From Zarea fungicola (lineage: Eukaryota > Ascomycota > Sordariomycetes > Hypocreales > Cordycipitaceae), in NCBI GenBank assembly GCA_900169235.1, contig FWCC01000356.1, positions 1 to 56,644 of the forward strand: a stretch of DNA of 56,644 nucleotides. The letters are read 5' to 3'. Made by a program: the position numbers and the translations under genes. This document shows positions 33,191 through 43,926 of this stretch, in pieces (position 1 is the first letter of the stretch; each line of letters starts with the position of its first letter). Under the pieces are notes generated by a model. That model made no database searches and had not been told where the DNA came from. It saw only the letters and a program-made list of their open reading frames with translations.

Positions 33191-34207
33191 AGAGTATCAG
33201 CAAATTCCATGGCTGCCTCAACGGCCCGGTATTTGGCTTTTTTGATTGTGTAAATTACTTATTCATTTCTTTAATATTACTTTGATATCCTTTTAGAATC
33301 GTTGCTTTGCGAAATTCATCTGGCTGCTGCGTAAGCCTTCGTGCGGGTTCTACACCCGGTAGCTCAATCTCTGGCATTGGCTCGGTTGTAGACGCGTCAT
33401 CCAAGCTGCAAATCCAAATTTAAATCTTGCACCCTCTTTGTTCTCTATTTATTGCCGCCATCTAAGTACCAACCTTATTCCTTTGCATGCACACCTGCGA
33501 GGCTAATGGTAGTTAGGGTCCTGTATTCCACCCTTCGCCTCAACAACTTGATGGTAGGAGATAAAGCGAAGCCTCATTCCCATTACATTCTATAAATAGT
33601 AGAAATAGTAGAAACAGTAGAAATAGTAGAAATAGCAGAAACAGTAGAAATAGTAGAAATAGCAGAAATAGCAGAAATAGCAGAAATAGCAGAAATAGCA
33701 GAAATAGCAGAAATAGCAGAAATAGCAGAAATAGCAGAAACAGTAGAAATAGTAGAAATAGCAGAAACAGTAGAAATAGCAGAAACAGGACGATAAATAG
33801 AGATGCAGACAAAGTGCACGGCGTAAATTGATGGGCAAATTGCGGAGGGTCAAGTAAATACGAGCGCGTAACACAAGGCTCATTCACCAAGGCTCATTCA
33901 CCGCGCTTGTGCGACAGCAGAGTCAAATTTATGTCACAAACTTATCAAGGGCAAGCCATCTATCTGAGTGCTTGTGCGGCTTGCTTGACCTGCTCTGCTG
34001 ACCCCGCCAACGGTACACAGCCTCGCCAGTAGGGCGCCCGCCAACGCGGGCAATGCATCACCATCAAACAAGAATGTTTCACGCTTGAAAAAATTATCCG
34101 GCATTTCAGGACGACCAGGGGTTTCTTTTTCCTTCTTCGCTCCTCATTCAAACCGGAATATCGACCCTTTTTGTGCCACGTAGCATGGCATCTCCCTGCT
34201 AGACAAC
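33191..34207. other. intergenic region with minisatellite
   Basis: About 1 kb between the hydrolase and STAND genes. Apart from the 9-bp tandem array at 33591-33789, no gene or RNA was recognised. Predicted frames through the array encode only FLL or AIS repeats and are artefacts of the repeat. Confidence 0.5.
33591..33789 (+). repeat. 9-bp minisatellite, about 22 units
   Basis: Tandem array with unit AGAAATAGY and variants (GAAATAGTA, GAAATAGCA, GAAACAGTA). The central run (about 33656-33735) is nearly pure AGAAATAGC, while the flanks mix variants. Since 9 is a multiple of 3, all six frames are periodic. Confidence 0.95.
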
Positions 34208-37200
34208 ATGGACCCTCTCACGGCACTCTCCATCGCGTCCACCGTTGTTCGGTTCGCCGATTTTGGGAGCAGGCTACTCTCTCAATCAGTGCAGCTGTAC
34301 AAACCCCCTTACGGAGCGCCAACGGAAAATATAGACGTTGAAGTCCTCACGGCAGATCTTCTTTCCCTAACGCAGAGCTTGAAGCAGAGACTACCACAGA
34401 ATGGCACTCTGGCACGCCCTGATGGTGCTGCCTGCAAACGCGCCGAGAATAACACGGCGCTGGAGAAGCTTCGCCGACGATGCATTGGCATAGCAGAAGA
34501 TTTAACAAGCCACCTCGAAAAGCTGAAGGAGAGGCCAAGAAGTAGCATTAGCAACCTGCCACAGACGCGCGGCCAACTCGACAAATGGCATAACCTGCTC
34601 GGCGCCGATGGCTCGGTCACCTCAGAGGATCCAGGTATGATGCAGTTCAGCAGGTGGCCCAGCTTTCAAAAGGCGTTCGAGGCAGCATGGAGTAGACTAG
34701 AGATTGAGGCTCTAGCTGCAGTTCTTCAAGAAATTCAATGCGAGATCCAGTTTCGCATCGTTGTTGCATTTCGGTACGGCTTAGTTGTACTTCGAGGCTT
34801 GGCATTGACTTACACAAAATAGTGGCGCACTTGGTGAACTCGCAGGTGCAAAGTCGAATATGTCCTACAGTCTGCAAAAATCCACGACTCGCGTCTTGGA
34901 GAGCATTCACCAGGGCTATGAGGCATTCAGCTCCCAGATCAACCTTCAAACTGACAAACTGCTCCAAGTCCAGCAGGGGCATCGACAAGGCGTCCACAGC
35001 ATCTATGTGACGGGAGCGCTGCTCAGCGTCGGCACATTGCAAAGCCCCAGAGACTGGCAATCTTCATATGAAAGTACCAACATTCATCCACAGCTAGAAC
35101 AAGAAATTCAGCTCTTCATCATTGAAAGTTGCATCCTGGACAGCCTATCCTTTAGTGCAATGAGCAACCGCTTTCAAAGCGTTGAGCGTGCGCACGCCCG
35201 GACCTTCGACTGGGTTTATTATGAGAATCAGACTGGGCCAGTTCCCTGGAGCAGCTTTGTCGATTGGCTTCGGCACGGCACTGGCATTTACTGGATCAAC
35301 GGCAAGTTTGGATCTGGGAAGTCGACTCTGATGCGTTTTCTCTACGAAAACGGGACAACACGACGGGAGCTCGCCACTTGGGCCGGTGACTCGCCCTGCG
35401 AAGTATACGGCTTTTTCTTCTGGAACAGCGGAGACGTGGATCAAAAGTCCCAATCGGGACTCCTTCGCTCCCTTTTGCACGAAATACTGCAGCGGCACCG
35501 ATATTTAATACCCATAGTTATGCCTGAAGTATGGCGTGCATGGGCCCTACGAGCAGAGAGTGTAGTGCAGGAAGGCCTACCTTATGACTCTACATTTCTG
35601 CCCCCTGCGCCGGATGTCTTGACGACAAAGCCGTTGAAATCTATGTTCGAACAAGTTGTTATCCGCCTTACAGAAACAACCAAGTTGTGCTTCTTAATTG
35701 ATGGACTGGACGAGTATGGAGGCGAGTACGCTGAGATTGTGAGCCTTTTGAAGCAATCCGCCACATCTCCTTGTATCAAACTATGCCTTTCAAGCAGGCC
35801 ACTACCTATTTTCAAGCAGTCATTCGAAGGTCTGCCCACTTTGTGCCTGCAAGATCTCACAGAGGGTGATCTGGGTCACTTCATACGGGACCGCCTCTAC
35901 AGCCACGAGCACATGCTACAGCTCTCGCCAGGTCGCGATACAAAACTGACAGCCCTTATCCAAAGTATGGTTACCAAAGCACAAGGCGTCTTTCTATGGG
36001 TAAAGCTTGTTGTGCGGTCGCTTGTGTACAGTTTACCTGACTGCCGCAGCGTTTTAGATCTTCAAGGACGTGTGCAGCATCTTCCCAGCGATCTGGAAGA
36101 ACTGTTTGGACACATGCTGAGACGCACAGATTATCAGCGCTCATCACAGATTCTGCAGATTTTCCACTTGGCGCATAAGCGTGCACCACAAAAGACGACA
36201 CTTTTGCTTTTGTCGTGGGCGGACTCTGGCGACAGCGATCTAGCTGAGGACGCACCCATACAGCGAATCTCCACGGGAGAAATAGCGATGCGCTGCCAGA
36301 AGATGGATGAGCGCCTGCAAAGTGTCTGCGCTGGTCTCCTGGAGGCTAGCGACGTACACAGCTCCAGCATTGCGCCGGACGCAAAGGTCGTATATCTTCA
36401 TCGCACGGTCTCGGATTGGCTGGCCAAGCCAGAAGCGCGGGAGATGTTGGTTTCTCGCACAGCGAACTCGGGATTCAGTGCTTCTCTCGCCCTGTTCAAA
36501 TCTTATATTCTTAACCTAAAGAGCATGGACGTGACTCCATCCCGGCCTCTCGATATGAATATTGTTTGCGAGGCCCTGGAATACGCAAAGGGAGCGGAGA
36601 CGGACCTGGGAGTAGCATTTCCTCAGTTGCTAGACCAATTGGATCTTGCCGTTGCATATCAGTGGCGGATGGGAAGCTACAGTGGCATGTACGAAGGTGA
36701 CGACGATGACGACGACTCAGATATGAGTGACGACACAGAAGTGGCGGCATACTCAGATGGAGGCACGAGCACGTTCGGGACGCCAACACAGCTGGGATCT
36801 TATCTTCGGTCATACCACAGCTCCTTGATTCAGAAAGATGAAGACGTTTTTGGTTTCATGGAGCTCGAGACAGATATGCCGATGTCTCAGACCCGTAGCG
36901 GCTCGGTGTGGACGGGACAGTCTTGCCCGAGCAGAAGGATGCGACCACCGGCCGGTCGGCTGCGACGCTCGAAAGGAGAAGCCGAACCCGAGATCTTTGT
37001 AGGCCGCACGCCAGTATCTAATGGAATCAATCAACTGGCTGCCTCCTACATGGCCCATACGGAAGCCAGCTACATGGGACGGCCTAGGCAGCAGCAGCGG
37101 CAGCCGACGTTGCGGCAGACGCCAGCAGTCCGCGCACAAACACGTATAGGACACCCCGACCACCACTGGACGTTTGGCCTTGAGCTTCCCGGCGGCCTGA

Positions 37201-37895
37201 AGGCCAAAGGAACCGTCAGCAGCTTTTACGACGTGGCCCGGCTGGCCGGGTTGACGCGCTACGCCGCCGTAAAGGAAAATTCCGCCAACATTGCCGACTT
37301 GGAAGTAAGCCAGCACATGCTCATGCGAGCTCTGTCAGCCTCTGCGTCGCCTTCTTCATCGTCATCGGCCATGGACGGCGGTATCGATGCAGAAATGGTG
37401 GAACGTTTGCTTGTTGGCGGTGTCGACCCCAACTTTGCGTATCAAGGGCAGACGCCATGGGAGGCGGCCCTCGGCGCCGCAGCCACGTACTTTGTCTTGG
37501 TGAACGATCAAGCCGGGGCAGATACTCGCAGCCAGCTGCCCCTGACCTTGCGGCACGCGTGCGGGGCTTGGGTGAAAGTGCTTGAGGTATTTCTCAATCA
37601 CGGTGCTGATCCGTACGCCGTGGTCAAGTTGCAGGACGTAGCCAGCCGTCCCATTGTCTCCGTCTGTACAGTGCTCGCGTCGTACATTCCCAGCTTTTTA
37701 GACGATGTGGCCATCTCGCTGCAGACACGGTTAGGGGAAAGGCGTGCGAGGGTGGATAGAAAGATGGGAGAGAGAGAGGAGAGAATGGGATCTACCAAGG
37801 GTGGGAATGCAACTACGAGTGCAAGTAGTGCCGAGATGCTGTCGTCAACGCCGGCGATTGATGTTCCCAGGTCTTGGGTAAGGCGACATAAATAG
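34208..37895 (+). CDS. STAND NTPase with NACHT-type domain (NLR-like)
   Basis: Two exons, 34208-34773 and 34823-37895, giving 1,212 residues. The N-terminus (MDPLTALSIASTVVRFADFG) is the typical start of the fungal N-terminal domain of STAND proteins. The NTPase domain has a clear Walker A, GKFGSGKST (349-357), and Walker B, LCFLIDGLDE (477-486), with the sensor-like CLSSRPLP after it. A helical region follows with FLWVKLVVRSLV and YLHRTVSDWL, as in the conserved region that follows many fungal NACHT domains. An acidic linker (DDDDDDSDMSDD) precedes a C-terminal part with two ankyrin-like units (LLVGGVDPNFAYQGQTPWEAAL; VFLNHGADPYAVV). Fungal NLR-like proteins act in non-self recognition; that this one does is inference. 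The 49 bp intron is short but its signals are good. Confidence 0.87.
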
Positions 37896-38118
37896 GTTTC
37901 AGCCTATAGGATTCCCAAGCCTGCACACAATTCCAGTTTTATTTTGGTCGGTGGATTCTCCTTTTTTTAATACTACTTTTCCAGTTTCATATGTCTCATA
38001 TTAGGTGTATCTCTTGCTTTCTTTCCCTCTCTTTTGGCGATATTACAAAACCAGCTAGATTTTACAACACACAGGCCTTCTCTCAGCAATGAAATCTCAA
38101 GTATGCCAACAAAATCGT
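37896..38118. other. 3-prime regions between convergent genes
   Basis: A 223 bp T-rich gap between the STAND stop and the stop of the minus-strand membrane-protein gene. Nothing else is seen. Confidence 0.4.
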
Positions 38119-38675
38119 CTAAGATGTTCTAGCCCGGTCCAACGATTGAAAGAGCAAATAGTCCATAATCTCCAAATAGCGTGCAAAGAAATGATACACT
38201 GGAAACTTGAACCACGCGCTCCGACTTCTATGCCCAAGCATCCCCAACAGGATCCACCATTCATACGCAAGCATTTCCAGCAAAATGGTGACGAGAGTGA
38301 CCTCTGGTGTAAGAATGAGGTAGTTTCGCACATCGAGAAAGACAAACGTGGTGCCAGTAATGCATGCGTTCATCCATTGAGCGGCAAGGTGAACGACAAC
38401 GAGCGGGACCATGAGCAGAAAAGTGCCACCCAAGAAAAAGACAATGATGAAGCCGAGGAGTCGCGGGTCGTCGGCAATGTGTTTGTGCAAGTCGCCGCCG
38501 CGGATGTAAGCGGACCATGGCGTTGGGTAGCGCTGCGCTGACCTGACGACTGCGCCTCGACATCGTCGTACAGTGGTGGTAGTGGTGTTGGCAGTGCCGT
38601 GTGAGTGCCGTTTTCAGCTTGCATCTTCGATTCTTCGGGGTAAGCCGCCGCCTGTGGTTCCCCTAGGTGAACCAT
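38119..38675 (-). pseudogene. small multi-pass membrane protein gene with a broken frame
   Basis: On the minus strand, ATG at 38675 opens a proline-rich, acidic N-terminus (PTPLPPLYDDVEAQSSGQR). The clearly coding remainder lies in a different frame: YPTPWSAYIRGGDLHKHIADD, then two or more membrane segments (LLGFIIVFFLGGTFLLMVPLVVV; TLVTILLEMLAYEWWILLGML), ending RARTS with a stop at 38119-38121. The frames meet at a tandem duplication of GCGCT at 38530-38539 (plus strand); removing one unit would join them cleanly. No normal-sized intron with good signals bridges them, though a weak-donor intron from 38672 cannot be excluded. So it is a pseudogene, a variant allele, or a sequence error. I do not recognise the family. 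Confidence 0.55.
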
Positions 38676-39964
38676 CTTTGTTTGTGTTGCGTTCTGTTAT
38701 CTACGTATGTTTTGGAGGCGACCAAATGATGCTGGAGCGTTAAGCTCGTTTGTCTGCTAGACTGAAAAAATAGAGAAAAGGCACTGCGAACTCTATTTTC
38801 AATCAAAATAGTTATAGGAAAGACGAATAAAAATAAGAATAAGAATCGAAGAAAACAGACTTTTAGCACACGAAACCAATATGGGCCGGCGGCGTTAAGA
38901 GTGCAGACGGCTTGCATCATGCAAGTGGGTGGCTTGATGGACAAGGGCGTGAATACGGATCGGAAAGATGTGACGCGCGGCGCCACCAAAATTGACTTCA
39001 TGCGATTGCATTGCCACAAAGCCACACGCCATTCAACGTCCAAAGACTACTCCAAAAGAACAGCCGTAAAAAACAAGGGTCGATTTAAAAATAATTTCAA
39101 TTCCCTATACCTAAACAATCATACAGTATGCCAGAATTGGAGAAAGAGAAGACGTCTTCAGCAGCATCCAGCCCTCATCATCTACGTATCTTGAAACTAG
39201 AACCACGGCCAACTTGACCAGGTAAATTCAATCCAATCAACTTCAAATGGCAGGGCCATATGCTGCCGGGGAAAAAAAAGGCATCCAAAGTTAAAAGAAA
39301 AAATATAACACAACAAAATCAAATCCTTGGCCATCAACGGGCTTGCATCCAACGACTCATCTCGCCATGCGGTGAGTTGAGGAATGGTGTGGTGTTTTCA
39401 GTGTTGCAAGCCAGGGCAAATCCAAAGAACGAAATAAGAAAGAGAGCGCAATTCTCAGCAGTAAAAGAAAACAAACAAAAGAACATAAGTCGACGTGAGT
39501 GCGTGGTAAAAAGCAAAGTAATATAAACGTGCTTTGTCTATGCGAAATTGATCCTTGTGATCTGGTACAGGGCAGGGAATCATCTCCTGCGTAGGTGGCA
39601 GCGCCATTTCGTCGTAAAGAACCCTTATAAACAGCGACGTTGGGGCTTGCTGGCGCAGGAGGATTCCAGATGCAATCCAATTTTCTTCTTCTCAAAAATA
39701 TTTTTCCTTTCCGCTTGTAATGTACACACAGAGCATCCTCAAAGATGCCGTGCTTTGTCGGATATCGACGGCGCGGGAGCGCGCGATTGTCCTTCCATGC
39801 GATACTTTTTTATTCAAACAAGTGGTAAAAGAACGTTCATCAGAGTCGTGAGCAAGCTGCAGGTGGGTCTCGGTAAGGAAACAGCCGAACCCAAGCAGCT
39901 GCCGGGGCGTCATGTTGTACAGGCAAGTCGTAATGAGCTATCATATATGCGTCACCAAATAAAG
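38676..39964. other. intergenic region between the membrane-protein gene and the PUF 3-prime end
   Basis: About 1.3 kb, A-rich between 39,050 and 39,520. It should contain the promoter of the membrane-protein gene and the 3-prime UTR of the PUF gene. No gene is supported. Confidence 0.4.
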
Positions 39965-42900
39965 TTACACCCAGTGAGGCTCTCCATTCTCTGGGCCGCC
40001 ATGTATGGGTGACTGCAGAGTAGGGCCATTGTTGGCAGGACCGTTCTGTCCAAACTGAGCCTGCTGAACGGGGTTCTGGGACGAGGCGGTGACAGGGGCC
40101 ATTCCGCCATTGGTACCATAAAGCGGCATGCTTTGTCGGCCGTTCTGGTTATTACTGCTGGGGACAGGGGCACTGTTTGTGGGCAGGCTGTTCTGCGCAA
40201 TGGTACCAGACAAGCCCCTAGCGTGGCTAGGTCGCTGTGGAATCTGCCCTTGAGTGTTGTCCGCCGGTGTAACTTGTCCACTCGAGGCGGCGTTTCCACG
40301 ACTGTCGTAGGCCGAAATCTTGGCCTGGATGCGACGCCCATAAGGCGTGGTGCGGATCTGGGGCAAGATGGGCCGGATTGCCTCCACCAAGCGGTACTTG
40401 AGCTGGGGAGTAGCAAACTCTAGCGCAGTCTGGATAACGTAGTTGGCAAACGAGTCTCGTAGAAGGCGCTCAATTTCTACGGGAACCAGCATCTCCTCAA
40501 CTATCATGTCCTTTGACGGCGGCTGAGCACAGCGGAGACACTTCTCAATAACATTAGAGCTGAACTTGTGGCGCGAAAGTTGACCAATGCATCCTCGGAA
40601 CATCGATACAACAGGTTCAGTGAAGCTTGGTTCGTTCAGGTCGATGATGTATTGGACAACATAGTTTCCAAAGGGGTCCTGAACCAGAATTCGGGCGTGC
40701 TCAGTGATGCGGGCAACAAGCCAGTGCTTCTGGTCACCAGACGCGTGATCAATACATCGCTGCAGAACACAGCAGCCGTGACGATGAGTGCCAACTTCGA
40801 TGCAGTTATTGCCAACGGCATCAAAGATGAATTGGGCATCAACAGAGGTGAGCTTGTTAAGACACTTCTGGATGACGTGGTTGCCGTTGAGATCCTGGAT
40901 GAGCTCAACGACACGGAAACGAAGGGCTTCAATGATGAGATGGACTTGCTGGGGAGTATTGACATACTCAATCATTTTCTGGAGGGCACGAGTGCCGTGT
41001 TGGTTGAGAGCAATGCGGACCATGTCTTGGGAAGCATTCTGGATCAAGACAGTTCGCTCATCATCATTACAAAACTCGAGGAGCTTTTGGCACAAATAAT
41101 TACCAAACGGATCCGTCATGAGCTCGATGACGTGCTGGTTGGTTTCGAGCCAAATCATGTGGACTTGCTCGGGATTGCGCTCCTCCAGCTTCTTCTGAAG
41201 ATAGCGACAGCCATGCTGGTCCTTGCAAAGATCGTAAATCTGCGAGCGGAAGGATTCCAGGGGCATGTTCTGGTACCGAGACATGGCTAGAGGATGTTAG
41301 CATTCATCAGAGTATTGACCATTTTGCAATTTCACATACCGTCGGGGTCCAGCTGCTGTCGTCGGTTCTGGATGACGCGAGCTTGGCTGTCTCGCGGGGG
41401 GCCACTAGAAGCCTGCTGCTGGAAGGGGACGCCGTTGTAGGCAGGGAAGTTTTGTACAGGATACATGTTGCCTGACGTGACACCATTGAGACTTAGCTGT
41501 TGCATGCCTGCTGCGATCATTGGTCCGCCATACTGAGCCCCGTTTGGCGCGTTCTGGGGGTAGCCGTTGGGAGGGTAATAGCCGGAGAATCCGTTCATAC
41601 CATTCGCACTCGGGAGGCCATTCACACCGTTGACGCCGTTGATACCGGTCATGCCGTTCATAACGTTCATGGCAGGAGCCGCAGAAGTTGGTGTAGCAGC
41701 TCCAGAGGTGAAGGGTGCTGCGGAGCTGGTCATGCTAGGCCCAAAGGGAGCGGCACTAGCTTGTAGAGCAGAGTGAAGAGACTGAAAAGCGCCCACTTGG
41801 TCCCGGCTGGCATTCATAGAGCTGTCACTAGAGAGCTCGCGGCTGTGGCGTGACTGCACCGCACCAGCGGGGATTCGTCCCATGTTTGCATTGTGATTGT
41901 GAAAGTGCTGCTGTGCATGGTTATTGGCGTTGTTGGCCATCATGGAGGATCCGGACGAGTTCTTAATAGTGGGAATCTCGCTAGCAGAAAAGGAACTCTG
42001 CAGCTTGGGTGGTGTCGTTATAACGTGGCTAGTCTTGGGAGATATGACGCTGGCGTTTGCGTCTCCGCTCTCCGAGATGTACTTTAGGTCAAGAGAATGG
42101 CGCATAGACGAAGGGCGGCTTCCAATGGCACTGAGATCACCAAGCTGAGTGGAGTTCCCGTTGATGTTCAAGGACGATAGACTCTGTTGCGCGCGGTGCC
42201 GGTTAACATTGCCCCAGTTTCTGCTGGAATCAGGTTTCGGCGATGGAGACAAAGCAAGGTCGAGGGCAGCAGAAGATGCAGAAAGCTGAACAGGAAGCAC
42301 ACAAAAGGTCAGAAACACGCAAAACAAGGGGGGGTAGAGATTGGAAAAGAATGATTGATGTGCCTCAGAGAAACACTTGCTCACGCGGCATGTATGCAGA
42401 AGCGAGGAGAAAGGAACTGAAGCGTGCAGGGCAGGCTAATCTTAGGCGGCAGTGTGTGCGCACTCATTCACTTTGCCTGGTGGGCAGCTGCCGCCAGCTG
42501 GTGGGCAGCGCGGCAGTTTCGCACTGCTCCGCTAATGCAAATCTGAATAAACTAGAACACTAGAAACATAAACTTACAATTTGGTCATCACGACGAACAA
42601 GAGTCGGAAAGCTGTGGTCCGGAGTGTCTCGGCGCGGGAAATGCGGCTCATCTTCACCAAAAAGAAATCGAGCGGTATTGGTCTGATCGAGATTGACTTC
42701 GTATGGTCCATTTTTGGATTTCGTGACTGGCATCGAGTAACGGTTCAACCTATTGCTAACGTTAGTACGCAGATGAATCGGTCGTGAGACGTAATCAAGC
42801 CAAAAATCGGCACGTCAAAGAGTCCACTAGAAAGGCCAGCATCCATCATTTTACACAGCTTCGCAGGTATTGCAAGCCAGGCGCTCGTGTAAAGATGCAG

Positions 42901-43926
42901 TGGAATCAAAGTTGCGTGGCCGGGATTGGAGAGCAATAATCGGGGTGACGTACGCATTGCCAGATCGATGGCTGGAAGGATCCTGTCGAATGGCATCTTC
43001 CTTTTCGTCATCGCTGTTTCGGCGAGTGGTGGGCACAGATCGGGATGGCAGCGGCTGGTCGTCGTATGCATAACGTCCCTGTATGATGCCGGATGGCGGG
43101 GAAGTGACCTGGGAGCCAGACCGACCGGGGCGATTAAAGAGGCCAGGGGGTGAGGTGAGGCTCGAGGTGGAATAGCGGTTCGGGCGAGAGAACATGGAAG
43201 GGAAGCCAGAATTGTGGTCACGATATTCGGGAGGGGTGGTTGGTTCGGACTGGTGGCCGCCGAGACGAACAATTTCTTCCTCCATCTGGGCGAGTTCCTG
43301 AGCCTCACGACGCTGCTGTTGGTCGAGCTTTTGCATCTCCAACTCAAAACGACGTCGCTGCTCTCGAATTCTCTCATATTCCATTTTCTTCTGTTCAATC
43401 TATAATGAGTGTTAGTATAACAATGTCTCGAGAGAAATGCGCATGAATACGCGGCTGGCGCAGAGCATAAGCTCGGCAAATGGCCAGCGCCGCCAAAGGG
43501 TTCAGGCCGCCAGCGCTTGAGAGACAGTGTGTCGGATACAGTCACGTACCAATTGAACTTTGTGCAACGTCTGCTGTCAAGGGTGTCAGTATGCAGGGTA
43601 CGAAGTGCCGTGGTCGTCTCTAGTGGCCCCCCAGGCCGCGGGAGCGAGCGTGGAAGCGAGTGACGTGGGAAAGAGCACGTGGAAATACTAACATTGACAT
43701 TTGAGTAGTCGTGCGACAGCTCAGGCGCTTTGCTGGACGAAGTCATGCTGGACAGCGTCGGGACGCGGCCGGAATCGGTGGTGAAGCGGCGAGGAAGGTT
43801 TGCGCGATGGTCATGCGCAGGCTGCTGCTGGACAATCCGGGAGGTACCATTGCGAGGAGGCGAAACCAGTGACGAGATTGGCAGATCGTTCCTAGCCTGC
43901 TGGGAGCGATAACGCAAGTCGTCCAT
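39965..43926 (-). CDS. puf4: Pumilio/PUF RNA-binding protein, Puf4-like
   Basis: Cytoplasmic regulator that binds UGUA-containing 3-prime UTRs to repress or destabilise mRNAs. Six exons on the minus strand: 43926-43693, 43570-43550 (21 nt), 43399-42954, 42749-42578, 42285-41340, 41286-39965, giving 1,046 residues. The micro-exon supplies TLHKVQL and joins SNVN to IEQKKMEYERIREQ, making a continuous charged coiled coil. The Ser/Asn/Gly-rich middle contains an MNGMTGINGVNGVNG-type repeat. The last exon encodes eight PUF repeats: CKDQHGCRYLQKKL, TDPFGNYLCQKLL, LNQHGTRALQKMI, QDLNGNHVIQKCL, THRHGCCVLQRCI, QDPFGNYVVQYII, RHKFSSNVIEKCL and RDSFANYVIQTAL. The repeat wording fits yeast Puf4 better than Puf3. 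The C-terminal tail is Gln/Asn-rich. Confidence 0.9.

Noticed and set aside
33591..33789. CRISPR-like array
   Set aside because: Nine-base units in direct tandem without spacers, in a eukaryotic genome.
33540..33890. Hydrophobic FLLFLL-repeat protein on the minus strand
   Set aside because: Arises only from translating a 9-bp minisatellite.
38663..39043. 126-codon minus-strand frame overlapping the start of the membrane-protein gene
   Set aside because: Phenylalanine/leucine stretch comes from T-rich promoter sequence; no family match recognised.
40568..41290. 240-codon plus-strand frame opposite the PUF repeats
   Set aside because: Exactly antisense to the conserved repeat exon; no family resemblance.
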